Shown: positions 6,590 to 11,645 of the stretch, piece after piece
How positions within the stretch are numbered: position 1 is the first letter of the stretch
Layout: every line of letters starts with the position of its first letter
Assembly (NCBI GenBank): GCA_002774055.1
Contig: PEZL01000025.1
Span: forward strand, 1-11,645
Origin: Candidatus Tagabacteria bacterium CG09_land_8_20_14_0_10_41_14
Lineage (GTDB): Bacteria; Patescibacteriota; Minisyncoccia; JAHISW01; Tagabacteraceae
Direction of reading: 5' to 3'
Length of the DNA stretch: 11,645 bases
Position numbers and translations under genes: made by a program
The notes under the pieces: generated by a model
What the model was told of the DNA's origin: nothing
Databases searched by the model: none
What the model saw: the letters and a program-made list of their open reading frames with translations, nothing else

Positions 6590-7650
6590 GTTCTGCAAAT
6601 TTTTCCGTCTATTTCTTTGATAATACCTTTTATTTCCATTTTGATTAAGAGCGGATTAATTTCGTAAGGCGGCAGTTTTGTTTTTCTTATAATCTCATCT
6701 CGTTCCATCGGTTCGCGAAGAAGAAAAATTATTTTTTCTTCTTCCGCAGAGAGATTTTGCGTTGTTTCAGTTTTCGTCTGTTCTATTCCGAACGCGCGCA
6801 GAATATCGTTTGTTTCCGTTACCGGAATCGCGCCCATTTTTAGGAGAAGGTTGACCCCTTTTGAATTAGCGGAGAAAACCGACCCGGGTACGGCAAAAAC
6901 ATCTCTGTTGTAGTCCAGGGACAAAAAAGCCGTTATCAGAGAACCGCTTCGTTCGGGCGCTTCCACCACCAGTGTTCCTTGGCATAATCCTGCCACGATT
7001 CTGTTTCTTTGAGGAAATGTGTAAAGCGCGGCTTTCATTGAAAAATGATATTCAGAGATTACCGCGCCGTTGTTTTCAATAATTTCTTTGTACAATTTTA
7101 TGTTTCTTGGCGGGAAAAGAACGTTTTCATCCAGACCGTTTCCCAAAACCGCGAGGGTTGGGATGTTGTTCTTCAATGCCGTTTCGTGCGCGATAGAATC
7201 AATTCCGCTTGCCAACCCGCTTATAATGGCGAAATTGTGTTCTTTAAGCCCGCCCACTATTCTTTCGCAGACCTCTTTGCCATAAGACGAAAATCTTCTC
7301 GGGCCCACCACCGCCAGATAATTTTTGTTTTCAAGAGGGAGCGTTCCTTTTACATATAAAATTTCCGGCGGCGTGTCAATTTCACGCAGCAAAAGCGGAA
7401 GTTCGTTTTTTAATAAAACTTTTATTTTTTGTTTTTCCAGTTTTTCAAATTCTTTCTCCGGATTTATGTTTGGCCTGAATTCCTCGAGAATCCGCTTGTC
7501 GGCGGCCGTTTTTAGCGCTGAAAGAGAGGAGTGCCACGCTTTTTTAAAACTGCCGAATTGTTCTTTAAATTTCTTAAGCGCCACCGCGTCAATTTGAAGC
7601 GATTGGTTTAACGCGTTTGCAAAAATATGTTCTTCGGTTGTTTCCGCCAT
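6580..7650 (-). CDS. dprA: DNA-processing protein DprA (Smf)
   Basis: This 356-residue protein binds incoming single-stranded DNA during natural transformation, protects it and loads RecA. It has an N-terminal helical (SAM/HhH-like) region (about 1-80) and an extended Rossmann-fold core. The core includes VVGPRRFSSYG (114-124), ISGLASGIDSIAH (143-155), LGNGLD (169-174), FPQRNRIVAGL (212-222), ERSGSLITA (233-241) and VFAVPGS (251-257). A C-terminal winged-helix DprA domain covers about 300-356. Conserved segments match the family; the usual VGSR reads VGPRR. It is the first gene of a dprA-topA-rel unit; dprA-topA adjacency is common in bacteria. A promoter lies so close that the mRNA is predicted to be leaderless. 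DprA presence is consistent with natural competence, which is thought to be retained by many Patescibacteria with com genes; no com gene is in this window. Confidence 0.95.
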   Translation of the reverse strand: MAETTEEHIFANALNQSLQIDAVALKKFKEQFGSFKKAWHSSLSALKTAADKRILEEFRPNINPEKEFEKLEKQKIKVLLKNELPLLLREIDTPPEILYVKGTLPLENKNYLAVVGPRRFSSYGKEVCERIVGGLKEHNFAIISGLASGIDSIAHETALKNNIPTLAVLGNGLDENVLFPPRNIKLYKEIIENNGAVISEYHFSMKAALYTFPQRNRIVAGLCQGTLVVEAPERSGSLITAFLSLDYNRDVFAVPGSVFSANSKGVNLLLKMGAIPVTETNDILRAFGIEQTKTETTQNLSAEEEKIIFLLREPMERDEIIRKTKLPPYEINPLLIKMEIKGIIKEIDGKICRTCA

Positions 7651-7657
7651 AAATTCC

Positions 7658-7685
7658 AGTATACATATTTTAAGAAACTTGGCAA
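7658..7685 (-). promoter_or_regulatory. Predicted promoter of the dprA-topA-rel operon (leaderless geometry)
   Basis: On the minus strand TTGCCA (7685-7680) is followed after 16 bases by TATACT (7663-7658). Only seven bases (7657-7651) separate the -10 box from the dprA ATG, so transcription should begin at or within a base or two of the start codon. There is no room for a Shine-Dalgarno site. Each hexamer matches consensus at five of six positions. Confidence 0.55.
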
Positions 7686-7696
7686 AACCGACTACG

Positions 7697-7717
7697 AAAA
7701 ATTAACTCGTAAGAGTT
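7697..7717 (-). terminator. Possible weak terminator after hicA
   Basis: On the minus strand a 5-bp stem AACTC/GAGTT with a four-base loop (7717-7704) is followed two bases later by a run of five T (7701-7697). It sits between the hicA stop and the dprA promoter, where a terminator for the hicBA transcript would be expected. The stem is short, so efficiency is doubtful. Confidence 0.3.
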
Positions 7718-7770
7718 TTGAGAAACGAAAAATAGATTTTTGAAAACTAAATAAAGAAAACCGAGATAGA

Positions 7771-7989
7771 TTAGAGCTCTAAAAATTCCTGATTCGAGAT
7801 TTTGAGTTGTTGAATAATTTTCTTTATGATGGGTAAACCAATATCTTTTCTATGGGGATTGGGGATAAAAATTTTTTCGCTTTCCCGTTTCATATATTCA
7901 TGTCGGTTAGCGGGATAAGGACCAGAAAAGCCGAGATTTTTGAGTTTCTTTATTAAAATTCGGCGAGGAAGCGGAAAAAGTTTAGGTAT
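7771..7989 (-). CDS. hicA: HicA-family toxin (mRNA interferase-like) with ATA in place of a start codon
   Basis: Reading from ATA at 7989, the 72-residue frame starts IPKLFPLPRR and contains LIKKLKNLGFSGPYPANRHEY (12-32), IPNPHRKDIG (42-51) and a KISNQEFLEL end (63-72). This is the pattern of small HicA toxins with a double-stranded-RNA-binding-like fold, in which the conserved His (H30) is catalytic and cleaves mRNA. It lies directly behind hicB, overlapping its end by eight bases. The frame is intact, but no ATG, GTG or TTG can start it: the first ATG is codon 33, after the catalytic His. CTG four codons upstream is the only other candidate. A single G-to-A change would turn an ancestral ATG into this ATA. 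It may be silenced, initiated from AUA or CUG, or affected by a sequence error. Family assignment is from motif recall. Confidence 0.75.
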   Translation of the reverse strand: MPKLFPLPRRILIKKLKNLGFSGPYPANRHEYMKRESEKIFIPNPHRKDIGLPIIKKIIQQLKISNQEFLEL

Positions 7990-8227
7990 ATATTTTAACA
8001 GGCAACTTTTTAAAACCTGGCAAAGAATGCCTTTCTTGAAGACTAACTAAAATATAATCTTCAATAACCTCAGATAATTTTTCCCTTACTTCTTCAACGG
8101 TATCTGCTTGTGCGTAAGCACCGGGTAAATCGCTTATACTAGCGCACCAACTCTTGGTTTTTTCATCGTATTCATATTCCGCTTTGCGCAAACGTTTTTC
8201 TATGTATTGGGCAATGTATAATTTCAT
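7982..8227 (-). CDS. hicB: HicB-family antitoxin
   Basis: This 81-residue protein matches the small HicB fold (partial RNase H-like). It starts with a beta strand and has a WCASISDLPGAYAQADTVEEV core (27-47), corresponding to the family pattern of strand, turn with LPG.., then a helix beginning T-EE. The helix continues REKLSEVIEDYILVSLQ. No DNA-binding helix-turn-helix is attached, so autoregulation would have to come from the complex or another factor. HicB neutralises HicA by masking its active site. The order here is antitoxin first, the reverse of the E. coli hicAB order. The final residues KIYT end in TAA inside the hicA frame. A near-consensus promoter lies immediately upstream and suggests a leaderless message. 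Confidence 0.87.
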   Translation of the reverse strand: MKLYIAQYIEKRLRKAEYEYDEKTKSWCASISDLPGAYAQADTVEEVREKLSEVIEDYILVSLQERHSLPGFKKLPVKIYT

Positions 8228-8234
8228 ATATTTT

Positions 8235-8262
8235 ATTTTATTTGTTTTAAAATTTATGTCAA
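8235..8262 (-). promoter_or_regulatory. Predicted promoter of hicBA (leaderless geometry)
   Basis: On the minus strand a perfect TTGACA (8262-8257) is followed after 16 bases by TAAAAT (8240-8235). Seven bases separate this from the hicB ATG at 8227, so the transcript would start at about the A of the ATG. The spacer and the downstream bases are almost wholly A and T. Confidence 0.55.
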
Positions 8263-8290
8263 GGATTTGTATAATATCATCTTTTTATAA

Positions 8291-8370
8291 TGATTGAGGT
8301 TCAACCTCGCTCATTTCACTCATTTTTATCCCGACGACCGAATAGATTTTGCGAAGAATAGGATTTTTTG
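8291..8370. repeat. Intergenic dyad and short direct repeats between hicB and serS
   Basis: The divergent hicB-serS spacer holds GAGGTT-C-AACCTC (8296-8308), a 6-bp dyad with one central base. Next come two CTCATTT copies (8310-8316 and 8319-8325). Last is a direct repeat of about 12-15 bases, GAATAGATTTTG (8340-8351) and GAATAGGATTTTTTG (8356-8370). The serS -35 box lies across the first copy of the latter. The dyad could be a protein-binding site for the divergent promoters, or these may be debris of a dispersed intergenic repeat. Both ideas are inference. Confidence 0.45.
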
Positions 8371-8377
8371 ATATTAT
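8349..8377 (+). promoter_or_regulatory. Predicted sigma70-type promoter of serS-ftsQ-capA
   Basis: TTGCGA (8349-8354) is followed by 17 bases and TATTAT (8372-8377), or alternatively TATAAA three bases later. Transcription would start near 8384, leaving a leader of about 24 bases with no Shine-Dalgarno before the serS ATG. No T-box leader is present, though many Firmicutes regulate serS that way. Confidence 0.5.
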
Positions 8378-8407
8378 AAAATTATGGTTCGCTAAACCCA
8401 CTATAAC

Positions 8408-9676
8408 ATGCTGGATATAAAGTTTATAAGAGAAAATAAAAATCTTGTCCGTGATGCCGCTAGAAAGAAGCACATTGACTTTAATGTGGATCGGCTTTTG
8501 GATTTGGATGATATTCGCCGGGGCCTTATTCAGGAGGTGGATTCTTTAAGGGCGGAGCAGAATGTTGAGTCGGAAAGAATTGCGAAAATGAAGGATGAAA
8601 GCAAGCGGGAATCGTTGATTGCGGAGATGAGAGAGTTAAAGGACAAGCTTTCCAAAAAAGAAGAAGAATTAAAAAAGGCAAATGAAAAATGGCAGGATTT
8701 AATGTTACAGGTGCCGAATATCCCCGATCTATCGGTTCCTGAAGGAGAAGACGATTTAGATAATAAAGAAATAAGAAAATGGGGAGAGTTGCCTAAATTT
8801 GGCTTTAATCCAAAAGATCATATTGAGCTAATGAAAAACTTGGATTTGGCGGATTTTGAAAGGGGCGTAAGGGTATCCGGTTTTCGCGGTTATTTTTTGA
8901 AAAATGAGGCCGTTTTGCTGTCGCTGGCAATTTGGCAATTGGCGATGGATCAAATGCTGGAAGCGGGGTTTATTCCGTTTATTGCTCCGTCTTTGGTTAA
9001 AGAAGGAAGCTTTATGGGTACGGGGTGGCTGCCTCAGGGAAAAGATGAGGTTTACAAAACACAAGATGATTTGTATCTTTCTGGAACGGCCGAAGTACCA
9101 ATAATGGGTTATCACGCGGGCGAGATTTTGGAAGAAGAAGATTTACCTAAAAAATATTTTGCTTTTTCTCCCTGTTACAGAAGAGAGGCCGGAAGTTATG
9201 GTAAAGACACGAGAGGTCTTTATCGCCTGCATGAATTTATGAAAGTGGAACAAGTGGTGTTGTGTAGGGCAGACCATCAGGAATCAGTAAAATGGCATGA
9301 AGAAATTACGGAAAATTCGGAAAAATTGATGAAAAAGTTGGAAATTCCTTATCGGGTGGTATTAAACTGTGGAGGTGATTTGGGTTTAGGACAGGTTAAA
9401 AAATATGACATTGAAGGATGGATTGCTTCCCGCAAACGATATGGCGAAACCCACTCAGCTTCATATTTTCATGATTTTCAGGCAAGGCGGCTCAATATTC
9501 GTTATCGCGCGAAGGACGGCAAAATTCATTTTGTCCATACCTTAAACAACACTGTTATTGCCACTCCCCGCATTTTGATTTCTCTTTTGGAAAACAACCA
9601 GCAAAAAGACGGCTCTGTTTTAATACCTGAAGTTCTGCAAAAACATATAGGCAAAGAAAAAATCTCTAAAAAATAA
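8408..9676 (+). CDS. serS: Seryl-tRNA synthetase
   Basis: This 422-residue class II synthetase activates serine with ATP and charges tRNA-Ser. It starts with the conserved MLDIKFIREN. An antiparallel coiled-coil arm (about 28-103) that grips the long variable arm of tRNA-Ser follows. The catalytic domain has GTAEVP (226-231, serine/ATP loop) and motif 2, FSPCYRREAGSYGKDTRG (253-270), with the ATP-binding Arg pair. The DFQARR strand (356-361) precedes motif 3, which runs FVHTLNNTVIATPRILISLLE (375-395) and has Arg388. Typical enzymes read LNGSGLAVGR in motif 3 and EISSCSNF before DFQARR, whereas this one has LNNTVIATPR and ETHSASYF. The key Arg is kept, so I expect an active enzyme of a divergent lineage. 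The ftsQ ATG follows one base after its stop codon, so both share a transcript. Confidence 0.97.
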   Translation: MLDIKFIRENKNLVRDAARKKHIDFNVDRLLDLDDIRRGLIQEVDSLRAEQNVESERIAKMKDESKRESLIAEMRELKDKLSKKEEELKKANEKWQDLMLQVPNIPDLSVPEGEDDLDNKEIRKWGELPKFGFNPKDHIELMKNLDLADFERGVRVSGFRGYFLKNEAVLLSLAIWQLAMDQMLEAGFIPFIAPSLVKEGSFMGTGWLPQGKDEVYKTQDDLYLSGTAEVPIMGYHAGEILEEEDLPKKYFAFSPCYRREAGSYGKDTRGLYRLHEFMKVEQVVLCRADHQESVKWHEEITENSEKLMKKLEIPYRVVLNCGGDLGLGQVKKYDIEGWIASRKRYGETHSASYFHDFQARRLNIRYRAKDGKIHFVHTLNNTVIATPRILISLLENNQQKDGSVLIPEVLQKHIGKEKISKK

Positions 9677-9677
9677 A

Positions 9678-10469
9678 ATGTCTCAAAAAGTTTTAGCCGC
9701 GAGCAGGCGCAATAAAGAGAAAAAGGCTTTTCTTAAAATTTCTCTTGTATTGCTTGGTTTTTTTGTGTTTTCCGTCTTGGTTTTGATTATACTTTTTTCT
9801 CTGGATTCTTTAAAAATTAAAACAATATCGGTTTTGGGAAACGAATCTTTGCCGACAGGCGCGCTTGAAAAAAAAATTGGGCAGTTTTTGAACGATAAAA
9901 CTTTTGGCCTTTCTTTAAAAAATAGAATTTTTTATTTTCCGCGAAAAGCGATTGCCGCCGGTCTTCTTGCTGATTTTCCTCGCGTAAAATCGGTTGAAAT
10001 AGAAAATGATTTTCCCTCGCGAATAGAAGTGCGAATAGAGGAGAGGTCCCCGGTGGCGCTTGTTTGCCGGAAAGAAAACAAACAGTGCCTTTATTTAGAT
10101 GAAGGTGGTTTTATATTTGATGGCGCGCCCTATTTTTCTTCCGGCGTCTTTCTTAAGTTTTTTAGTGAAAATGATGATATTTTTCAGCCCGGTGAATTTT
10201 TATGCGATGGCGATATTTTTAAACAAATCTTTTTTTTGCAAAAACGCATTCAGGATTTTTTGCCAGTTGAGGAGATTTTTTTAACCCGGGACAATTTAGC
10301 CAAATTTTATACCGCGGAGGGTTTCCATTTTATTTTGAATATTTATGGTGATTTTGATGAAGTCTATAAAAATTTTTCCATTTTTTTTGAAGAGTTTTTG
10401 AAAACTAAAAAATTAAAAGATATTGAATACGTGGATTTGCGTTTCGGTAATAAAATATATTACAAATGA
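9678..10469 (+). CDS. ftsQ: Cell division protein FtsQ/DivIB
   Basis: This 263-residue bitopic membrane protein has a basic cytoplasmic start (RRNKEKK, 10-16), one hydrophobic segment (about 19-43) and an extracytoplasmic POTRA domain (about 46-122: IKTISVLGNESLPTGALE through RVKSVEIENDFPSRIEVRIEER). The beta domain after it ends in YVDLRFGNKIYYK (251-263), a closing motif typical of FtsQ. FtsQ/DivIB links early FtsZ-ring components to FtsL, FtsB, FtsW and FtsI in the septum. Two cysteines (130 and 137) in the beta domain could form a disulfide, but that is a guess. It sits one base after serS and overlaps capA by four bases (ATGA). The usual mur/ftsA/ftsZ neighbours are not in this window, so it lies outside a classic dcw cluster or at its edge. 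Confidence 0.85.
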   Translation: MSQKVLAASRRNKEKKAFLKISLVLLGFFVFSVLVLIILFSLDSLKIKTISVLGNESLPTGALEKKIGQFLNDKTFGLSLKNRIFYFPRKAIAAGLLADFPRVKSVEIENDFPSRIEVRIEERSPVALVCRKENKQCLYLDEGGFIFDGAPYFSSGVFLKFFSENDDIFQPGEFLCDGDIFKQIFFLQKRIQDFLPVEEIFLTRDNLAKFYTAEGFHFILNIYGDFDEVYKNFSIFFEEFLKTKKLKDIEYVDLRFGNKIYYK

Positions 10470-11500
10470 TTAAACGGCAATATATATTGTGGTCTTTGTT
10501 GGTTTTGTTTTTGGGTTTTTCTCTTCCTCTGGCGGGTTTTTTGTTTGTGGAAAATCTTCTGCGTGTGTCGCGTTTCGCGGATGATGGCCCCTTTGTTTAT
10601 GTTTCAGAAGGCGGCGCGGCTTCAATTGCCGTACCGATAAAACATATGCCTCTTTCTTTGTTGTTTGTCGGCGATATAATGCTTGGCCGCGGCGTGGAAG
10701 AATCTGTTATAAATAACGCCGGTGGAGATTTTTCTTTTTTGTTTGAAAAAGCGGATTTTATTAAAAAAGCTGATGTTGTTTTCGGTAATTTGGAAGGGCC
10801 TGTGGCAGACGCCGGCAATGATTTGGGAAGAATTTATTCTTTCAGATTTAAACCAGGCGCTTTTACCGCTTTGTTGTCCGCCGGCTTTGATGTTTTTTCC
10901 GTTGCCAATAATCACGCGGCTGATTGGGGAAAAGAGGCGTTTGAGCAGAATATTTTCAGATTAAAAAATGAAAATATATTGCCGGTTGGCGGGGGAGCGA
11001 ATTTTGAAGACGCGGGCCGGGTGAAAATCATAAAAAAAAACGGCATTAAAACGGGATTTTTGGGTTTTTCCGACGTTGGGCCGGAATGGTTTGAGGCGGG
11101 TGAAAATACGGCGGGTATTTTGCTCGCCAGCCGGAATTATTTTTCTTTGTTGATAAAAAAGGCGGCCAAAGAATGTGATGTTTTGGTTGTGTCCTTGCAT
11201 TTTGGAGAGGAATATGAAAAAAGCGCCAACAGCCGTCAAAAAATGTTAGCGCGATTGGCTGTTGATGATGGAGCCAAAATAGTGGTGGGGCATCATTCGC
11301 ACGTGGCTCAAGAAGTAGAGGAATACAACGGCGGAATTATCGCGTATAGTCTGGGTAATTTTATTTTTGACCAAAATTTTTCAGAAGAAACAATGGAGGG
11401 CTTGGCCCTGGAAGTTTTTTGGGAAAATGGCAGGATTGCGGGGTTTGAAAAACATAAAATTAGAATTAATCAATTTTTCCAGCCCGAGCTGGTGAAATAA
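10466..11500 (+). CDS. CapA-family metallophosphatase-like membrane protein
   Basis: This 344-residue protein has an N-terminal hydrophobic anchor (about 7-29, signal-anchor or uncleaved signal) and then a CapA/PgsA (PGA_cap) calcineurin-like domain. Its metal-binding motifs occur in order: GDIMLGR (69-75), GNLEGP (107-112), NNHAAD (148-153), HFGEEY (245-250), GHHSHV (275-280) and SLGNFIFDQ (295-303). The set is complete, so an active metalloenzyme outside the membrane is likely. Named members take part in poly-gamma-glutamate capsule export. No pgsB/capB or pgsC/capC partner is present, so a capsule role is not supported; cell-envelope hydrolysis or modification is only a guess. Its ATG overlaps the ftsQ stop by four bases, implying translational coupling, and its stop runs into a terminator-like inverted repeat. 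Confidence 0.85.
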   Translation: MIKRQYILWSLLVLFLGFSLPLAGFLFVENLLRVSRFADDGPFVYVSEGGAASIAVPIKHMPLSLLFVGDIMLGRGVEESVINNAGGDFSFLFEKADFIKKADVVFGNLEGPVADAGNDLGRIYSFRFKPGAFTALLSAGFDVFSVANNHAADWGKEAFEQNIFRLKNENILPVGGGANFEDAGRVKIIKKNGIKTGFLGFSDVGPEWFEAGENTAGILLASRNYFSLLIKKAAKECDVLVVSLHFGEEYEKSANSRQKMLARLAVDDGAKIVVGHHSHVAQEVEEYNGGIIAYSLGNFIFDQNFSEETMEGLALEVFWENGRIAGFEKHKIRINQFFQPELVK

Positions 11501-11527
11501 ATTTACGTCTTGCGGTTACGTAAATTT
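11499..11527. terminator. Perfect 10-bp inverted repeat after capA, possible bidirectional terminator
   Basis: AAATTTACGT (11499-11508) and ACGTAAATTT (11518-11527) pair perfectly around the nine-base loop CTTGCGGTT, starting inside the capA stop codon. Short T runs follow the stem on both strands. If the minus-strand frame at 11554-11645 is a real gene, this repeat lies between convergent genes, where such terminators are common. The stem is AT-rich and the T runs are short. Confidence 0.45.
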
Positions 11528-11553
11528 TGAGTTTGTGGAATTTAGGTTAAAAG

Positions 11554-11645
11554 TTAAAATTTGTAGATAAAGATGGATTTACCGGCTCGAGCAACCGGCT
11601 TTTTGTTTTTTATCCAGGAATAATCATCGTTTTCCGCCGCTCCCT
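11554..11645 (-). CDS. Possible C-terminal end of a convergent gene (edge fragment)
   Basis: An open minus-strand frame enters from the right edge and gives 29 residues before TAA, including DDYSWIKNKKPVARAGKSIF and ending IYKF. The other two minus-strand frames close within 12 codons. The tail vaguely recalls C-termini of GT-C (family 39) membrane glycosyltransferases, but this is too short to assign. The competing view is that the region is non-coding with a plus-strand terminator at 11582-11611. No function is proposed. Confidence 0.3.
   Translation of the reverse strand, partial: GAAENDDYSWIKNKKPVARAGKSIFIYKF
11582..11611 (+). terminator. Alternative plus-strand terminator with a long T tract
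   Basis: A 4-bp CCGG/CCGG stem (11582-11585 with 11595-11598, nine-base loop) is followed by a T-rich tract at 11600-11611. The surrounding ACCGGCT is also a direct repeat (11581-11587 and 11594-11600). The T tract suits a Rho-independent terminator for the serS-ftsQ-capA transcript, but the stem is very short and the region may instead be coding on the minus strand. Confidence 0.3.

Noticed and set aside
6590..6598. TTG start for topA three codons upstream
   Set aside because: The ATG at 6589 puts the conserved MRLIIVESPTKAK at the N-terminus as in family members.
7682..7770. Further small gene between hicA and dprA
   Set aside because: No convincing frame; the stretch holds only the weak hairpin and the dprA promoter.
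8384..8395. Leader peptide ATG-GTT-CGC-TAA before serS
   Set aside because: Three codons without a Shine-Dalgarno at the predicted transcript end; indistinguishable from chance.
8285..8473. Minus-strand 62-codon ORF across the serS start
   Set aside because: It overlaps the serS promoter and N-terminal codons and has no recognisable pattern.
1..11645. CRISPR array, transposase, integrase or phage genes
   Set aside because: No regular spaced repeats, DDE/Ser/Tyr recombinase motifs or terminal inverted repeats were found on either strand.

Overview
The window looks like a chromosomal piece of a small-genome bacterium of the Candidate Phyla Radiation (Patescibacteria), most likely a Parcubacteria-type lineage. 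The grounds are indirect: AT-rich DNA, tightly packed genes with overlapping ends, almost no Shine-Dalgarno sequences, a short Rel protein, a Patescibacteria-style HicB/HicA pair, and a GC-rich palindrome next to a tRNA of a kind I remember from such genomes. TGA is used as a normal stop (dprA, ftsQ), which argues against the code-25 lineages Gracilibacteria and Absconditabacteria. No rRNA gene, insertion sequence, CRISPR array or phage gene is visible.

Layout. (1) Bases 1-1857, minus strand: a promoter, tRNA-Leu(CAA), a TMTC-like GT-C membrane protein with three TPRs, and the first 52 residues of a family 2 glycosyltransferase cut by the window edge. This is a probable protein or envelope glycosylation unit. 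(2) 1841-2869, plus strand: parB behind its own promoter, which overlaps the tRNA promoter. (3) 2866-7685, minus strand: a dprA-topA-rel operon with every junction overlapping, covering DNA uptake processing, supercoiling and (p)ppGpp metabolism. It converges on parB and their stop codons overlap. (4) 7771-8262, minus strand: a hicB antitoxin and hicA toxin pair in which hicA has no ATG, GTG or TTG start. (5) 8349-11500, plus strand: serS, ftsQ (divIB) and a capA-like metallophosphatase in one tight operon. (6) The right edge has a perfect inverted repeat, then possibly the tail of a convergent minus-strand gene.

The genes are mostly core housekeeping functions: chromosome partition, division, topology, translation and stringent response. 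The accessory parts are the glycosylation unit and the toxin-antitoxin pair. I did not find a clearly new multigene system. The most unusual signals are the apparent hicA start-codon loss by one transition, -10 boxes placed 7-8 bases before start codons (predicting leaderless mRNAs), the overlapping divergent promoters with a palindrome against the tRNA 5' end, and a Rel protein with an altered hydrolase motif and shortened C-terminal region.
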